Of a stretch of 64,000 nt of DNA, positions 35,386 through 45,946 are shown in pieces. Within the stretch, counting starts at the first letter, position 1, and every line of letters begins with the position of its first letter. Made by a program: the position numbers and the translations under genes. The stretch is from Larix kaempferi (taxonomy: Eukaryota > Streptophyta > Pinopsida > Pinales > Pinaceae), in assembly GCA_027924585.1 (NCBI GenBank), contig BSBM01000762.1:10078501-10142500 (forward strand), given 5' to 3'. The notes below the pieces were generated by a model. That model was given only the letters and a program-made list of their open reading frames with translations, was not told the DNA's origin and did no database searches.

Positions 35386-35985
35386 ACAACAAGCCACACA
35401 CGTAAATATTACATCATGAATTGATTATTAAGTGCATGTTTATGCTCTGCAGGGAAAAAAATCAACGTGTACATCAATATATTTGCAAAAAAAAAAAATA
35501 GTATGGCTAATTAATATGCTTTCCTTCTTATCTTTTAAACCATATGCTAAATCGATTTCCCTTTATGTAAGATTAGTATCTCCATTGCGATGAGCTGCTT
35601 TAACTGATGAAGCCACACCTTCCCATGATATTACATTTACCAGATTGTTCATATCATTCAATCCATACCTTCATCCAATCAATATTGTTTGGGATATATA
35701 AATGAATTGCATCCCACTCTCGACCAACTGCTTGATGAAAATAAAATTAAAATTCAGTACAAATGTATATTCACTTAACTTAGTATACACTTTTAATTGA
35801 TGCATATTGAATATTAAAAATGAAATAAGTATGATATATACATAAGAATCAACATTCAAATGTACTATAATTAATATCCACTAGCTATTAATTACCTTTC
35901 ACCTTCCTCTATCTACCTTTCCCCTTCAGGTACTCCCCTTCGAAATTGTTATTGGATTTCAGATCACAAATGCGACCTAAATTGC
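35386..35985 (-). other. Spacer between CACTA transposase segments
   Basis: AT-rich, possibly an intron or degraded coding sequence. The part at 35880-35985 still carries LVSKRNLGRICDL-type coding downstream of the DUF4218-like segment. Nothing else recognised. Confidence 0.35.
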
Positions 35986-36250
35986 GCTTTGAAACTAATT
36001 TAGGAAGATATTGACTAATTTACATCATGTTATGGTATACCATATATCCCTCCACCATAGAAACCTCGGGACGTGCTCGTTTTCTAACAAAACCCTTCAA
36101 AAATTTCAAGTGCCTCTCAACCATCCACATGGACCTTGAATGTACAAGTCCACACAATTCAATCTCCTCAACTTGGTGTATGAGTGTTATAGGTCAAATC
36201 TGCACTTCTCCATCCGTGATCACCTTGAGCTGTCGATCACACAAAAGGAC
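35986..36250 (-). pseudogene. CACTA transposase DUF4218-like segment
   Basis: Minus strand encodes ITLIHQVEEIELCGLVHSRS, then MWMVERHLKFLKGFVRKRAR and PEVSMVEGYMVYHNMM. This matches the DUF4218 signature of CACTA TNP2 proteins (HLxxE...LxGPVxxRWMYPxERxxxxLKxYVxNxxxPEGSIxEGY). A stop precedes it near 36200 and it ends at a TAA near 36021. It is upstream of the DUF4216 segment in the same orientation, as in the intact gene. Confidence 0.72.
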
Positions 36251-36339
36251 AACTTGGATTGAAGAGCATGATGACCTCAGATGAGACCTTGACCTGATTC
36301 ACCTCCTTGCAAGCTGGAAAAACCCTAAAAAATACCATA

Positions 36340-36545
36340 TTTTGACATGGGCGCTACTCTACTTCAATAAACTAGCGCATATGCTCTACTCCAGTGTATA
36401 ATAATAGCGCTCACCTCCTCATGGGCGCTACTCCACTTCAATAGACTAGCACACAACATTTAAAAAGTGACAAACGCTAGTAGTTAATGCTGTAGTCATG
36501 CCCTGGGCGCTACTCCACTGTGAAATAGTAGCGCACATATTAAAA
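36340..36545. repeat. GCGCTA palindromic repeat cluster
   Basis: Units of the form GGGCGCTACTCCACTTCAAT, then a short gap, then TAGCGCA occur at about 36347, 36385, 36437 and 36502. Each unit has GGCGCTA facing TAGCGCC-like words. They lie just outside the CACTA transposase and could be its subterminal repeats, which bind transposase. Similar words recur at 37449-37512. Confidence 0.55.
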
Positions 36546-36555
36546 TATGATCAAA

Positions 36556-37242
36556 AAAATATTAATTTGACGAATGGGATTAGTTGCAGTTGGTTTCCCA
36601 ACTTCCCTAACTTCTCCTTCAACCACCTCTCGACTTGAACTGCCTACCTTGTCCTATAAATACAAGGAGGATTGAAGAGAGGGGTTGGACATTTTTAGAC
36701 ATAGAGACATTCTAGATATGAGAGCCATTGAGAGACTCTTCTATATGAGAAACTTGTATTGAAGGAGGTTATGCTGGAGGAATTCTGAAGTCAGAAAGGT
36801 GCAGGAGCCTAGGATCAGGTTGCATGAGCATGCTGCAAAGTCAGGTATACTTTGTATCATTCATATGTTTTTGACAATAAAAGGTTGAAGCATCTTTCTC
36901 GTCCCAAATCAAGTGCTTATTGGATTATGTATTTGTTTGGATCAATGTCGGTTAATGCTTGGTGTTTGAATTACTTGTAAATTGCATCATTATTATATTG
37001 GCCAAGATATGCTGAGAAAGGTCTTGGTTTTGCAGGTTTATCAAATGGGAGATTGGATTGAGGATCGAGCGCAAGATTGGATAAAAGCTAGGATCAAACT
37101 TCATTCAAAAGGTATGTCCTCAAGACCTATAATCTATTTACATTCATAAACATCTCTGTAATGCGATTAGTATGCTTACTTGTCACCCCCTTAAGTTGAT
37201 AATGTCCATTTCCTCATTATAGGGTAGTATTTCCCGCCAACA
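36556..37242 (+). repeat. Probable 5' LTR of element G (left edge uncertain)
   Basis: Ends CCCGCCAACA directly before the primer site. A TATA box TATAAATA lies at 36655-36662, about 580 bp upstream, with no coding sequence between. No second LTR is in the window. Confidence 0.45.
36655..36662 (+). promoter_or_regulatory. TATA box of element G LTR
   Basis: TATAAATA preceded by a pyrimidine-rich stretch; placed as expected for LTR transcription toward the primer site at 37245. Confidence 0.5.
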
Positions 37243-37244
37243 AA

Positions 37245-37263
37245 TTGGCGACTCAGCTGGGGA
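37245..37263 (+). other. Primer-binding site of element G
   Basis: TTGGCGACTCAGCTGGGGA two bases after the LTR end. Differs at two positions from the Tat-1 site at 32156-32174, so the two elements used the same kind of primer. Confidence 0.7.
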
Positions 37264-37431
37264 GGTTGTTTTTCTGCTCTAGGAAACCCTTCTTGATTGT
37301 CTTTCCAGTACTTCTTAACCCCTTTAATCTTCTGAGAAGCCTTGTAGGTAGTCATTGCTTGCTTCTCTATGCTTGACCCAACCTCTTTTCATCTTTCCAA
37401 AGTTAGTTTGTGACTCTTTAAGACCTGTGCA

Positions 37432-37534
37432 GTACCCTACTATACATACATCAACACCCAGGCGCTAGTTTGTCTCTATATAGTAGCGCACACCTCCTTT
37501 TGAGCGCTGGTTTCCCTACTGCACAGTAGGGTAC
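37432..37534. mobile_element. Possible 103-bp MITE-like insert
   Basis: Ends GTACCCTACT and AGTAGGGTAC are inverted repeats. The inside carries GGCGCTAG, TAGCGCAC and GAGCGCTGG words like those at 36340-36545. It sits in the leader of G, directly beside the copia D insertion point. No target duplication could be confirmed. Confidence 0.35.
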
Positions 37535-37535
37535 G

Positions 37536-38139
37536 TGTTAAGATTTAATATGCTAAGATAGAAAATAGCAGCATTGCATTCCATTTCACAATAATAGCAT
37601 ATACGGGATCACTGAAGAAACAACAAGTACAACATAAACACAAGAGACACAAATTTATCCTGGGAAACCCTCATGGGGTAGAAAACCCAGTAAAGCTTCC
37701 TCAATATAGATGACCAGCAATATACAAAGATGTAACCTTGAGCATAAGCTCCTCCTTCTCCATAGCAGACCTCTCCTCCACAAGTGTGCCACTTTCAAGT
37801 GAGTGAGTGTGTGTGAAATGAGGAATACACCTCCTCTATTTATACACTACTCTGACTTGTCTTTTACACAAACAATGTAGGCTCGTATTTAACCAATGGG
37901 TTAAATACCCCACTACAACTGACTGGGCCGACCCCTCTAGGGTGGTCTAATAACCCTTTGACCCACATAACACATACAGGGCCGAACCCCACTAGGGAAG
38001 TCTAATAACCCAAGTTACCACATTCCGAAGGAGGAATAAACATCTCCGGATATACAATAAGATATTCAAGGAGGAATGAAACATCTCCAGAATAATAAAG
38101 TACAAATATAATATTCTTTGAAGTTACAATATCTCAACA
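37536..38139 (-). repeat. 3' LTR of copia D
   Basis: 604 bp, followed by the purine tract (CTCCCCCTTAACG, 38140-38152 on the plus strand). The TATA box and a stem pairing GAGGA with TCCTC lie at about 37816-37843 (minus-strand function). Two U3 repeats with GGTCTAATAACCC lie at 37940-38010. Confidence 0.92.
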
Positions 38140-38384
38140 CTCCCCCTTAACGAGAAGGATATTATAACAGCATCTGCATGAGAAAGGAGTCATCAATATC
38201 ATACATGATACATCTATAAATCATTGGAAGCTTTCTCAACATCATCAGTAACTCAAGCAGTTACTGGAACATCTTCAATACTGGAACATCGACATCTTCA
38301 GTACTGAGTCTTTATCTTCTGCAGCACTCGAATAGCTATAACAACATCAACATCTAGATCCTCACGATCATCATCATCGTCATC

Positions 38385-38612
38385 ATACAATCATCAGCAT
38401 CGGGATCATCTTGATCTACAACATCTGGATCATCTCGATCTACAGCATCTGGATCATCTCGATCTACAACATCTGGATCATCTCGATCTACAACATCTGG
38501 ATCATCAAGATCTACAGCATCTGGATCATCTCAATCTAAAGCATCTGGATCATCTCAATCTACAGCATCTGGATCATCTCGATCTACAGTATCTGGATCA
38601 TCTGTATTAGTA
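38385..38612 (-). repeat. Copia D array 1: 24-bp units
   Basis: About eight units of CATCTGGATCATCTCGATCT plus TACA. Any frame through it gives a low-complexity peptide, so I call no gene. Confidence 0.85.
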
Positions 38613-38845
38613 TCCACACCAATACATCTATCATCAAAACATGTATTCTTACTAATACATATATCATCAAAACATGTATTCTCACTGATACATCTATCAT
38701 CAAAAGCAGGTATTCTCACTAATACATCTATCATCAAAAGCATGTATTCTCACTAATACATTTATCATCAATAGCATGTATTCTCACTAATACATCTATT
38801 ATCAAAAGCATGTATTCTCACTAATACATCTATCATCAATACATA
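38613..38845 (-). repeat. Copia D array 2: units of about 34 bp
   Basis: Six to seven units of ACTAATACATCTATCATCAA followed by AAGCATGTATTCTC. Confidence 0.85.
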
Positions 38846-38869
38846 GCAGCATACCCTGCAACACACATG

Positions 38870-39290
38870 ATCCAATTACAGGATGGTCAATCCCTCTCAC
38901 TTTAGGACATAGGTCCAAGGATGATACAATCCTGATCCACTTACGGGATGATCAATCCCTATCAATTTAAGACATCTCTCATGTCTATGGACGATGCAAT
39001 CCAGATCAACTTACAGGATGATCAATCCTTATCCCTTTAAGACACCTCACCATGTCTAGGGATGATGCAATCCCGAATCAACTTACATGATGATTAGTCC
39101 TTATCACTTTAAGACACCTCACCATGTCTAGGGATGATGCAATCCCAATCTACTTACAGAATGATTAGTCCTTATCACTTTAAGAAACCTCACCATATCT
39201 AGGGACAATGCAATCCCAATCTACTTACAGGATGATTAGTCCTTATCACTTTAAGACAAGTCTCATGTCTAAGGACGATGCAATCCCATC
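38870..39290 (-). repeat. Copia D array 3: units of about 70 bp
   Basis: Five to six diverged units built on TTACAGGATGAT(C/T)A(A/G)TCC, CACTTTAAGACA and GATGCAATCC. Confidence 0.8.
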
Positions 39291-39890
39291 ACGTACATTT
39301 TGAGCCGAGGTCCAGGGACGATGCAGTCCTATCTTCAATTCTCAGAGACATCAGTCTACGGATCAATTCTGGGACCAAAGTCCAGGGAAGATACAATCCC
39401 CTACCTGTTCATTCAGGACTACATTCTCGGAGACCCAGTCTACGGCTCACTTTAGGACTAAAATCCAAGGATGATTCAATCCTCACATGTCCACCAAGGA
39501 CTTCATTCTTGAAGACATACGTCTACGGCTCTCTTTAGGACTGAAGTCCAAGGATGATCCAATCCCCTCATGTCCACCAAGGACTTCATTCTCGAAGACA
39601 TATGTCTACGGCTCTCTTTAGGACTGAAGTCCAGGGATGATCCAATCCCCTCATGTCCACCAAGGACTTCATTATCGAAGACATACGTCTACGGATCTCT
39701 TTAGGACTGAAGTCCAGGGATGATCAATTCCCCTCATGTCCACCAAGGACTTCATTCTCGAAGACATACATCTACGGCTCTCTTTAAGACTGAAGTCCAG
39801 GGATGATCCAATCCCCTCATGTCCACCAAGGACTTCATTCTCGAAGACATACATCTACGGCTCTCTTTTAGAACATGTGTTCAAGGATGA
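39291..39890 (-). repeat. Copia D array 4: 83-bp units
   Basis: Units spaced 83 bp (anchor TCTACGG at about 39440, 39524, 39607, 39690, 39773, 39856). They contain CATGTCCACCAAGGACTTC and GACTGAAGTCCAGGGATGAT. Similarity increases toward 39500-39890, which suggests recent expansion there. Confidence 0.88.
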
Positions 39891-40055
39891 TGCAATCCCC
39901 TTGTCACCTTAGACCCTGTCTAAGGACCATCCACCAACCTCTCTGTTGGCATCACCAATATAGATATCCACATCATCAACCTCACTGTCGATGTGGGCAA
40001 TCTCATCATAAGTGATCACATTGCTCCCCCTTTCGAGGAGGGTCCTTCTGAACTA
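39891..40055 (-). other. Short non-coding stretch in copia D
   Basis: Lies between array 4 and the RNase H relic. Minus-strand translation is VITYDEIAHIDSEVDD-like without recognised homology; probably the 3' end of the former pol gene. Confidence 0.35.
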
Positions 40056-40335
40056 TTTTAAGTTTGTCTTGGAAAACTTTACTTGAGGTAGAGGTTTGGT
40101 TAGTACATCGGTAACTTTTTACAAATTCGAACTTTAATTCCTTTCTGCGCCATTCTGATTCTTTCTTTTCATGATCTATTTCTCATTCCTTGTCAAAAAG
40201 AGATCATTGTCATACAATAATGGTATGATAGGTTCATCATCCACAACCTTAAGGTAAAGGTTAGGAACAACTTTACTTTTGGTAAAGCCCAAGCTTATCA
40301 AGAAACTGTCAATTCTCCCTTTTGACTAAACATCA
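40056..40335 (-). pseudogene. RT and RNase H scraps of copia D
   Basis: The minus strand first shows LGFTKSKVVPNLYLKVV, then IPLLYDNDLFLTRNEK, where YVDD of copia RT is changed to YDND (about 40325-40170). Shortly after it jumps to VTDVLTKPLPQVKFSK (about 40115-40060), the end of RNase H. The RT thumb and the RNase H core are deleted. The wording (LYLKVVDDEP) differs from copia A, H and I (LYYKVEEGN), so D derives from another RT lineage. Confidence 0.7.
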
Positions 40336-40771
40336 TTCACACTCTGCATTGAATGATCTTCTGCATATCTATATGTGCCATCTCTCGTTAGATGGGTCTA
40401 CTGATATGAGCCTCAATATCATTCGAACTCTATGGTGAGTTCCTTCTTGCATCCATGTCATCTGTGTATAGAAACCATATTCAACCTTGTAGCAAAGGTT
40501 GAGATCCACATCACCCATGGTGATCATTAAGCTCATCAATTGATTATCGATCTTGGGAACCCATACAGAACCTGATTCACACTTCTTCTTTAATTACACT
40601 ATTAAGAGAATGGTCTTATCTAGCCACTTGGAGCAAAAATCTCATCATGATTCTCTTCCTCTTTCTAAGAGAATCTTCTAGCCACAAGCCTTCTATAGTG
40701 TGTTTGATTTGTAAATCCTTTTGTTGAACATCCATCGCTTGTTCAATGTTCATCATTCATCATGATCTTTC

Positions 40772-42050
40772 CTAGAAATTAAAATTAAGTACATGATTAG
40801 TAATACTTCATAATCATCAAATCATATTTACATGATAACCTATTATTCATACAAATATCATTTACATAGTTATGCAACTATTTTGACCATACTTTGGCAC
40901 AACACTTTCCCATATCCTGTATGCATATAGTGGCTATCTAGATGCCTTCCATCTCTACCAAAACATACTATCGAGAGTGTGCACAGCTCTCAGCATGTCA
41001 GCAAAGAGGTTTCATTCTAGACAAGCAACAATGGAATGTTTGTCCAACTTACCAATCATATGCATATTAGTAGTATACTGTTCAATTCTCTATGAATGTT
41101 TACACTCAGCATCGTATATTCTAGGAATACAAATATGCATACAACCTATTACAAGCAATATCATTTACTATTTCAAATAACAACTCAAATACTTATCTTT
41201 TAATGTTTGTGTGGTTGCCTCCCGCTTGATCTTCTGTATGTCTTTTGAACTTCTATTCATTCTATACCATTGTGCATGCTCAAGTGTCATCCTCATGATC
41301 TCATACACAAACATACATTCATTAGTATGTTATCAAAACATTCTAATTCTAAATAATCTTGAATATGTATAGTCATGATCATTAGTATTTTGGGTTTCAA
41401 GGAAGTCTTCTTTTTACTCATGCATATTCTTGTTTGATCATAGTACTCTTGTGGTTAATTAAATCATCAAGACAAGAGACATAATATGCATAAACCCTTG
41501 ATTACTAACTTTATGAATAAGTATAACCAATCATACCAAGTATACTTATATAAGAGATCCAAACACAAGCTAAGATTCTAACTTGACATAAGAAAACATA
41601 CCTGGATTAGTATACCTGCTTAGTTATGTACAACATACCTAAACAATCTCTTCAATGATTTAGAGATCCTAAGCTAGAACCTGCATGTCTCATAGGTTAA
41701 GCATAATATAACAAAGTCATACATACCTCGTAAGTAGAACAAAGATTATGGATGAGTCTTTGTCTTCATGATGTCATGGTCATGGAACTTGATTTGTCTT
41801 TTGTGATGTACATGTATCTTGTTAGCAGACAACATCAACCTCACACAACACCATAATGCATTAGTACAATAATATAGCCCTAATCAATGAATGTATTTGA
41901 TCATTCACATGCATTCATACTGTTACTAGGGTGATAAGACAATTCTAACATTAATCAAGATTGTACTGATAAATAATATGAAGACAAACACATCATGAAC
42001 TTAATCAAGAATCAGATTTCAAGACATACCTGAACCTCCTTAAGTCATAC
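40772..42050 (-). other. GT-AG-bounded block of copia D
   Basis: On the minus strand it begins CAG|GTATGACT after the gag stub and ends TTTCTAG|GAAAGATC, the same junctions as in copia A. The inner sequence is collinear with A, H and I (for example CTTACGAG|GTATGTATGAC, ATGCAG|GTTCTAG, ATCCAG|GTATGTTT). No open frame of note. Confidence 0.55.
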
Positions 42051-43395
42051 CTGTCGAGACTTCTTGTAGTCTTCTTATGTAAGGCCTTAGCCTCAACTCC
42101 CCCTAAAACTTAATCTAGAGCTTGATTAGAGTTTGCTAGAGAAACCCTAAAAATTCAATCTTTGACTTTCACACTTCTGAATGGATGGAAGGATGTGTCT
42201 TGCTAGCATACTTCAATTTTGAAATCTCCAAAATTTGACCCCTCAAAATTGCCTTTGAAACTTCTGGATCTTCTGGACAGGAACCCGAACTAGGGTTTGA
42301 TGAAGCCCACCCTTCTGTCCAATCAAAAGGTTCGATCCAAGGCTCTAAACTCTTATTTTTTTGAGGAGCTTTCAGCCATGGTTACAGACTTCAAAAATTC
42401 CAACTTTTGTTGAAGCCCTAATTTTCTATCTTTCCGATCAAAATCCCGAACAGGGGTTTGATCAAGCCCGGTCTTATACTCAACCAAATTTTTTTATCTT
42501 GGTCTCTAAATTTCGATTTTCCTCAGTAGCATTTAGCCATGGATTCCGATTCCAAAAATTCTAACTTTCTCTGAAGCCCTAAATTCCGGATGCCATGAAT
42601 GAAGGTGCTCCAAAAATAATTCTGTTTTGATAGAAATATGTACTTGATTGTTTCTGCTGTACCTCCAAATGTTTTGCTCCACAGGATCTGAAATTTTTTT
42701 TTGTACTATCCTAACCTATCATATTTCCATCCCGATAGGTCTGACCTCAATTGGATTTTCTGAGAGAGATTTATGCCAAGTGTCGCAACATGACCTACTT
42801 ATGGGATAAAACAGGAGAGTGAACTTGTACGGCGTTCCACGTGTCACTGGTTCAACTTCGGCCTCTAAAAATATTCCTGAGATATTACAGTCTGTGTACT
42901 ACCTTTCACTTTTTACAAAATTTCATTTGGAGCTTCCTAGCCCACGTTATGCCAAGTGTCGCAACGTGACCTGTTTATGGGATAAAACAGGCGAGCGAAC
43001 TTGTACGGAGTTCCACGTGTCACTGGTTCCACTTCGGCCTCTAAAAATGTGTCCTGATATAGTACAATCTGTGTACTACCTGTCACCTTTTACGAAATTT
43101 CATTTGGAGCTTCCTAGCCCAAGTTATGACCTTTTTTCCTAGGTCACATGATTTTGACTGAGATATGGAAGAGGCAGAAACCCTAACTTGTACTGATCAT
43201 AACTCACAAATTACAACTTGTACTTGGGGATGTTATCTACGACCTCTAAACTTTTCAGATCCTGAACCTTCACATAAATGGATTTATAGCGAAAGTTCCA
43301 CGATGACTGGTTTTTTCTATGTAAAACCCAAACCTTCAAATTGTCGTAAGTGAAGCAAGTGTCGTAAGTGCCATACATTGCCTTCCTTAAGTTTA
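42051..43395 (-). other. gag stub and leader of copia D
   Basis: The gag stub (minus, 42112-42051) keeps GEVEAKALHKK-like coding. The leader follows toward the primer site. It contains two copies, about 176 bp apart (42771 and 42947), of a block with CCAAGTGTCGCAAC(A/G)TGACC and CCACGTGTCACTGGTT. The block includes the palindrome CACGTG. Copia I has two copies and copia H one. Confidence 0.6.
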
Positions 43396-43407
43396 GCTCT
43401 GATACCA
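43396..43407 (-). other. Primer-binding site of copia D
   Basis: Minus strand TGGTATCAGAGC next to the 5' LTR; Met-tRNA type. Confidence 0.9.
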
Positions 43408-44009
43408 TGTTAAGATTTAATATTCTAAGACAGAAAATAGCAGCATTGCATTCCATTTCACAATAATAGCATGTACAGGATCACTGAAGAAACAACAAGT
43501 ACAGCATAAACACAAGAGACACAAATTTATCCTGGGAAACCCTCATGGGGTAGAAAACCCAGTAAAGCTTCCTCAATATAGATGACCAGCAATATACAAA
43601 TATGTAACCCTGAGCATAAGCTCCTCCTTCTCCATAGTAGACCTCTCCTCCACAAGTGTGCCACTCTCAAGTGAGTGTGTGTGTGAAATGAGGAATACAC
43701 CGCCTCTATTTATACACTACTCCGACTTGTTTTTTACATAAACCATGTAGGCTCGTATTTAACCAATGGGTTAAATACCCCACTACAAATGAATGGGCCA
43801 ACCCCTATAGGGTGGTCTAATAACCCTTTGACCCACATAACACATACAGGGCCGACCCCCACTAGGGAAGTCTAATAACCCAAGTTACCACATTCCGACG
43901 GAGGAATAAACATCTCTGGATATACAATAAGATCTTCAAGGAGGAATGAAACATCTCCAGAATAATAAAGTACAAATATAATATTCTTTGAAGTTACAAT
44001 ATCTCAACA
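43408..44009 (-). repeat. 5' LTR of copia D
   Basis: 602 bp, nearly identical to 37536-38139 with scattered differences and a 2-bp change in a GT run near 43675. Promoter elements as in the partner. Confidence 0.92.
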
Positions 44010-45713
44010 GTATGTACCTGTAGCTTTCTGTCTGAGGTAGGTTTGAGTTTTCTGCCTTTTTGGGTGGTTTTCTAACTTTGTTTTAGGTATCCTTGACTAA
44101 TATTTGAGGTTTGTAACTTTTCTTTGAGTCTCAGTACCCTTCTTTGATTCTTTTTGTCATCTTTAGGTCACTTGTTTACTTGTGAACTGTTTGGTTCATT
44201 TGTGACTCTTTCTTGGAGACTAGGCCTTGTTCCTTAGTGAACACAGTCGCTTATCCTTACCCTGATAGTGTGTTGCTGACCTACAAACCTGTATGCGTCG
44301 CATTTGCTATTTGTGGCAACACTTCTTTGCTCTTTACATATCTTATCCTTTTTTTTAGGGTTTGACCCGTTTCGAAGCCTTTGGGGTGTCTTCCAAAGCC
44401 TTTTTGAGTTCCAACATTTCTTGACTTCATTGTCTTTTCCAAGTATCAAGTGAGTTTGGAGTACTTTAGTTTGCTTCATCTTTCAGTCTTTGTGTTAGTA
44501 GGGTGGTTGTTAGTTCACTTTCCTACCTATTGATTGGATTAGAGGTATTTTTAGGGTTTGGTGCTTTGGGACATTCCTATTGAGTTTGATTTCCATTTTT
44601 GAGCATCTTTCCTCTTTGTTTTCTTGCCGCTTTGCTTCCAAGTGTGAGGGCTTTTTCTTTTCAAAAAACTTGTAGGACAAGTCTTTGTCGAACCATTGTT
44701 TTGACAGCTGTGAGCTTAGGAGACATTTTCCCCTACTTACACATCTTTAATAAGTCTTATTTGCTTCCTACTTTAAGGTTATTTTTTGTTCATAATAACA
44801 GAAAAAGCAAAAAAAAAAAAATTGGTAGCTTAGGAATCGTGAGGCTTATATATTCTACAAAATAGCAAAGTTTATTTTGTTCGTTTTTTGAAAAGAAAAG
44901 AAAAGAACATTGAATGAAAAAATAAAAAGTTTTGTTGTTGAAATTTATAATTTATGCACTTTGCTTTCCTGTTGCAACCACGCCACACAATGCACTACCT
45001 ATTGAGTAAAAAAGTAACCCTAAAAATATTTAATAAATTAAATAGCAACAATTTTCTTTTTTAGGGATACACAACACCAACTAGTCTTGGTTAGGATCTT
45101 GGGTTTAAATCATTTTAAACCACCCAATATCACACATTATGCAAAAATCATAGTTCGACTATCATAGGTAAACCCACTTCATTCAAAGCTTGCCTGGGAT
45201 CTATGCAGTAGGTCTTGTGAGATCAAATTGTTGGGAATACTCCTCCTACTTTCTGTTTCGAGCATATACCAGGATTGGATCATGTTTGGGGACCCTTTTG
45301 AGTTTCGGGCTCAATTACCCTACCCATGCCTTCTGCTTCGACCAGAGACTATTCCCCCAGGAGTTTTCGGTGTGGTGGTATCCTTAGTATTTAACCATAG
45401 GTTCATACACAGGTGACAGCGGAGGGTATATCCGTTGTACCTAGGACAGACGTGGGAGGAAATCCCTTGCAGGTCTTTAGGAGGGTGGTTGGGTGATTCC
45501 AGTGCTTGCACCCTTAGTCATTGTATTGTGGACCCCGGGTTACTGTTCTTCATCCTTCATTGATCTGTTATGGGCCCTCATCAACGCAGACTCTTCTCCA
45601 GAAGGAATCTTGTTTGCTTGGTTTGCATACTTAAGACTTTTTTAGTTGGCATGCTGTTTTCCCCCTAGTCTTAGTGGCCACTAGGTTTTTCTAGTTTATT
45701 TTTATATATAATC
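44010..45713 (+). other. Leader of element G, continued after copia D
   Basis: T-rich, without long frames. The last third has the style of plant Tat-like leaders (ACCCTTTTGAGTTTCGGG, CTATTCCCCCAGGAGTTTTC). An A-rich patch lies at 44800-44940. No gene seen. Confidence 0.55.
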
Positions 45714-45946
45714 ATGGAAGACCAAGAGCTTCGTAGATATAGAAGGTTGAAAAACCTTCTCCCACTTAGAGAGAAACCACTACCGTTAGATAGACGACAG
45801 AGGGTAGACTCCAGTGTTCCTTTGGAAACAACTGGTGAAATAGAAATTCTTGAAGAACTACAACTTGCAACAGAAAGACCTAAAATAGAGGTTCCTGAGG
45901 AACCACAACCGGGGACTCCAGATCAGCGAGCTTTCAATACAGTTGA
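45714..45946 (+). pseudogene. gag N-terminus of element G, cut by copia E
   Basis: ATG at 45714 after a long untranslated leader. Reads MEDQELRRYRRLKNLLPLRE, then an acidic/proline-rich stretch (EVPEEPQPGTPDQRAF). It is open until the copia E LTR starts at 45947; the rest lies beyond the window. Similar charged N-termini open gag in plant gypsy elements, but only 77 codons are visible. Confidence 0.5.

Larger units (their letters stand above)
37536..44009 (-). mobile_element. Ty1/copia element D, non-autonomous
   Basis: LTRs at 37536-38139 and 43408-44009 start TGTTAAG and end CAACA. The flanking 5-mers GTACG (37531-37535) and GTATG (44010-44014) differ by one C/T. The Met-type primer site next to the right LTR and the purine tract next to the left one place it on the minus strand. 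The internal part holds four tandem arrays, RT and RNase H scraps, the GT-AG block, a gag stub and a leader. It splits the leader of element G. Confidence 0.93.
36556..45946 (+). mobile_element. Gypsy-type element G, 5' part only
   Basis: An LTR-like promoter region ending at 37242, a primer site, a long T-rich leader (37264-37535, resumed at 44010) and the start of gag (45714-45946). It is interrupted by copia D and then by copia E, and its remainder lies beyond the window. The upstream LTR edge is uncertain. Confidence 0.55.

Noticed and set aside
38385-39890. Regular repeats resembling a CRISPR array
   Set aside because: Units are contiguous with no unique spacers, have several different lengths and lie inside a plant LTR element.
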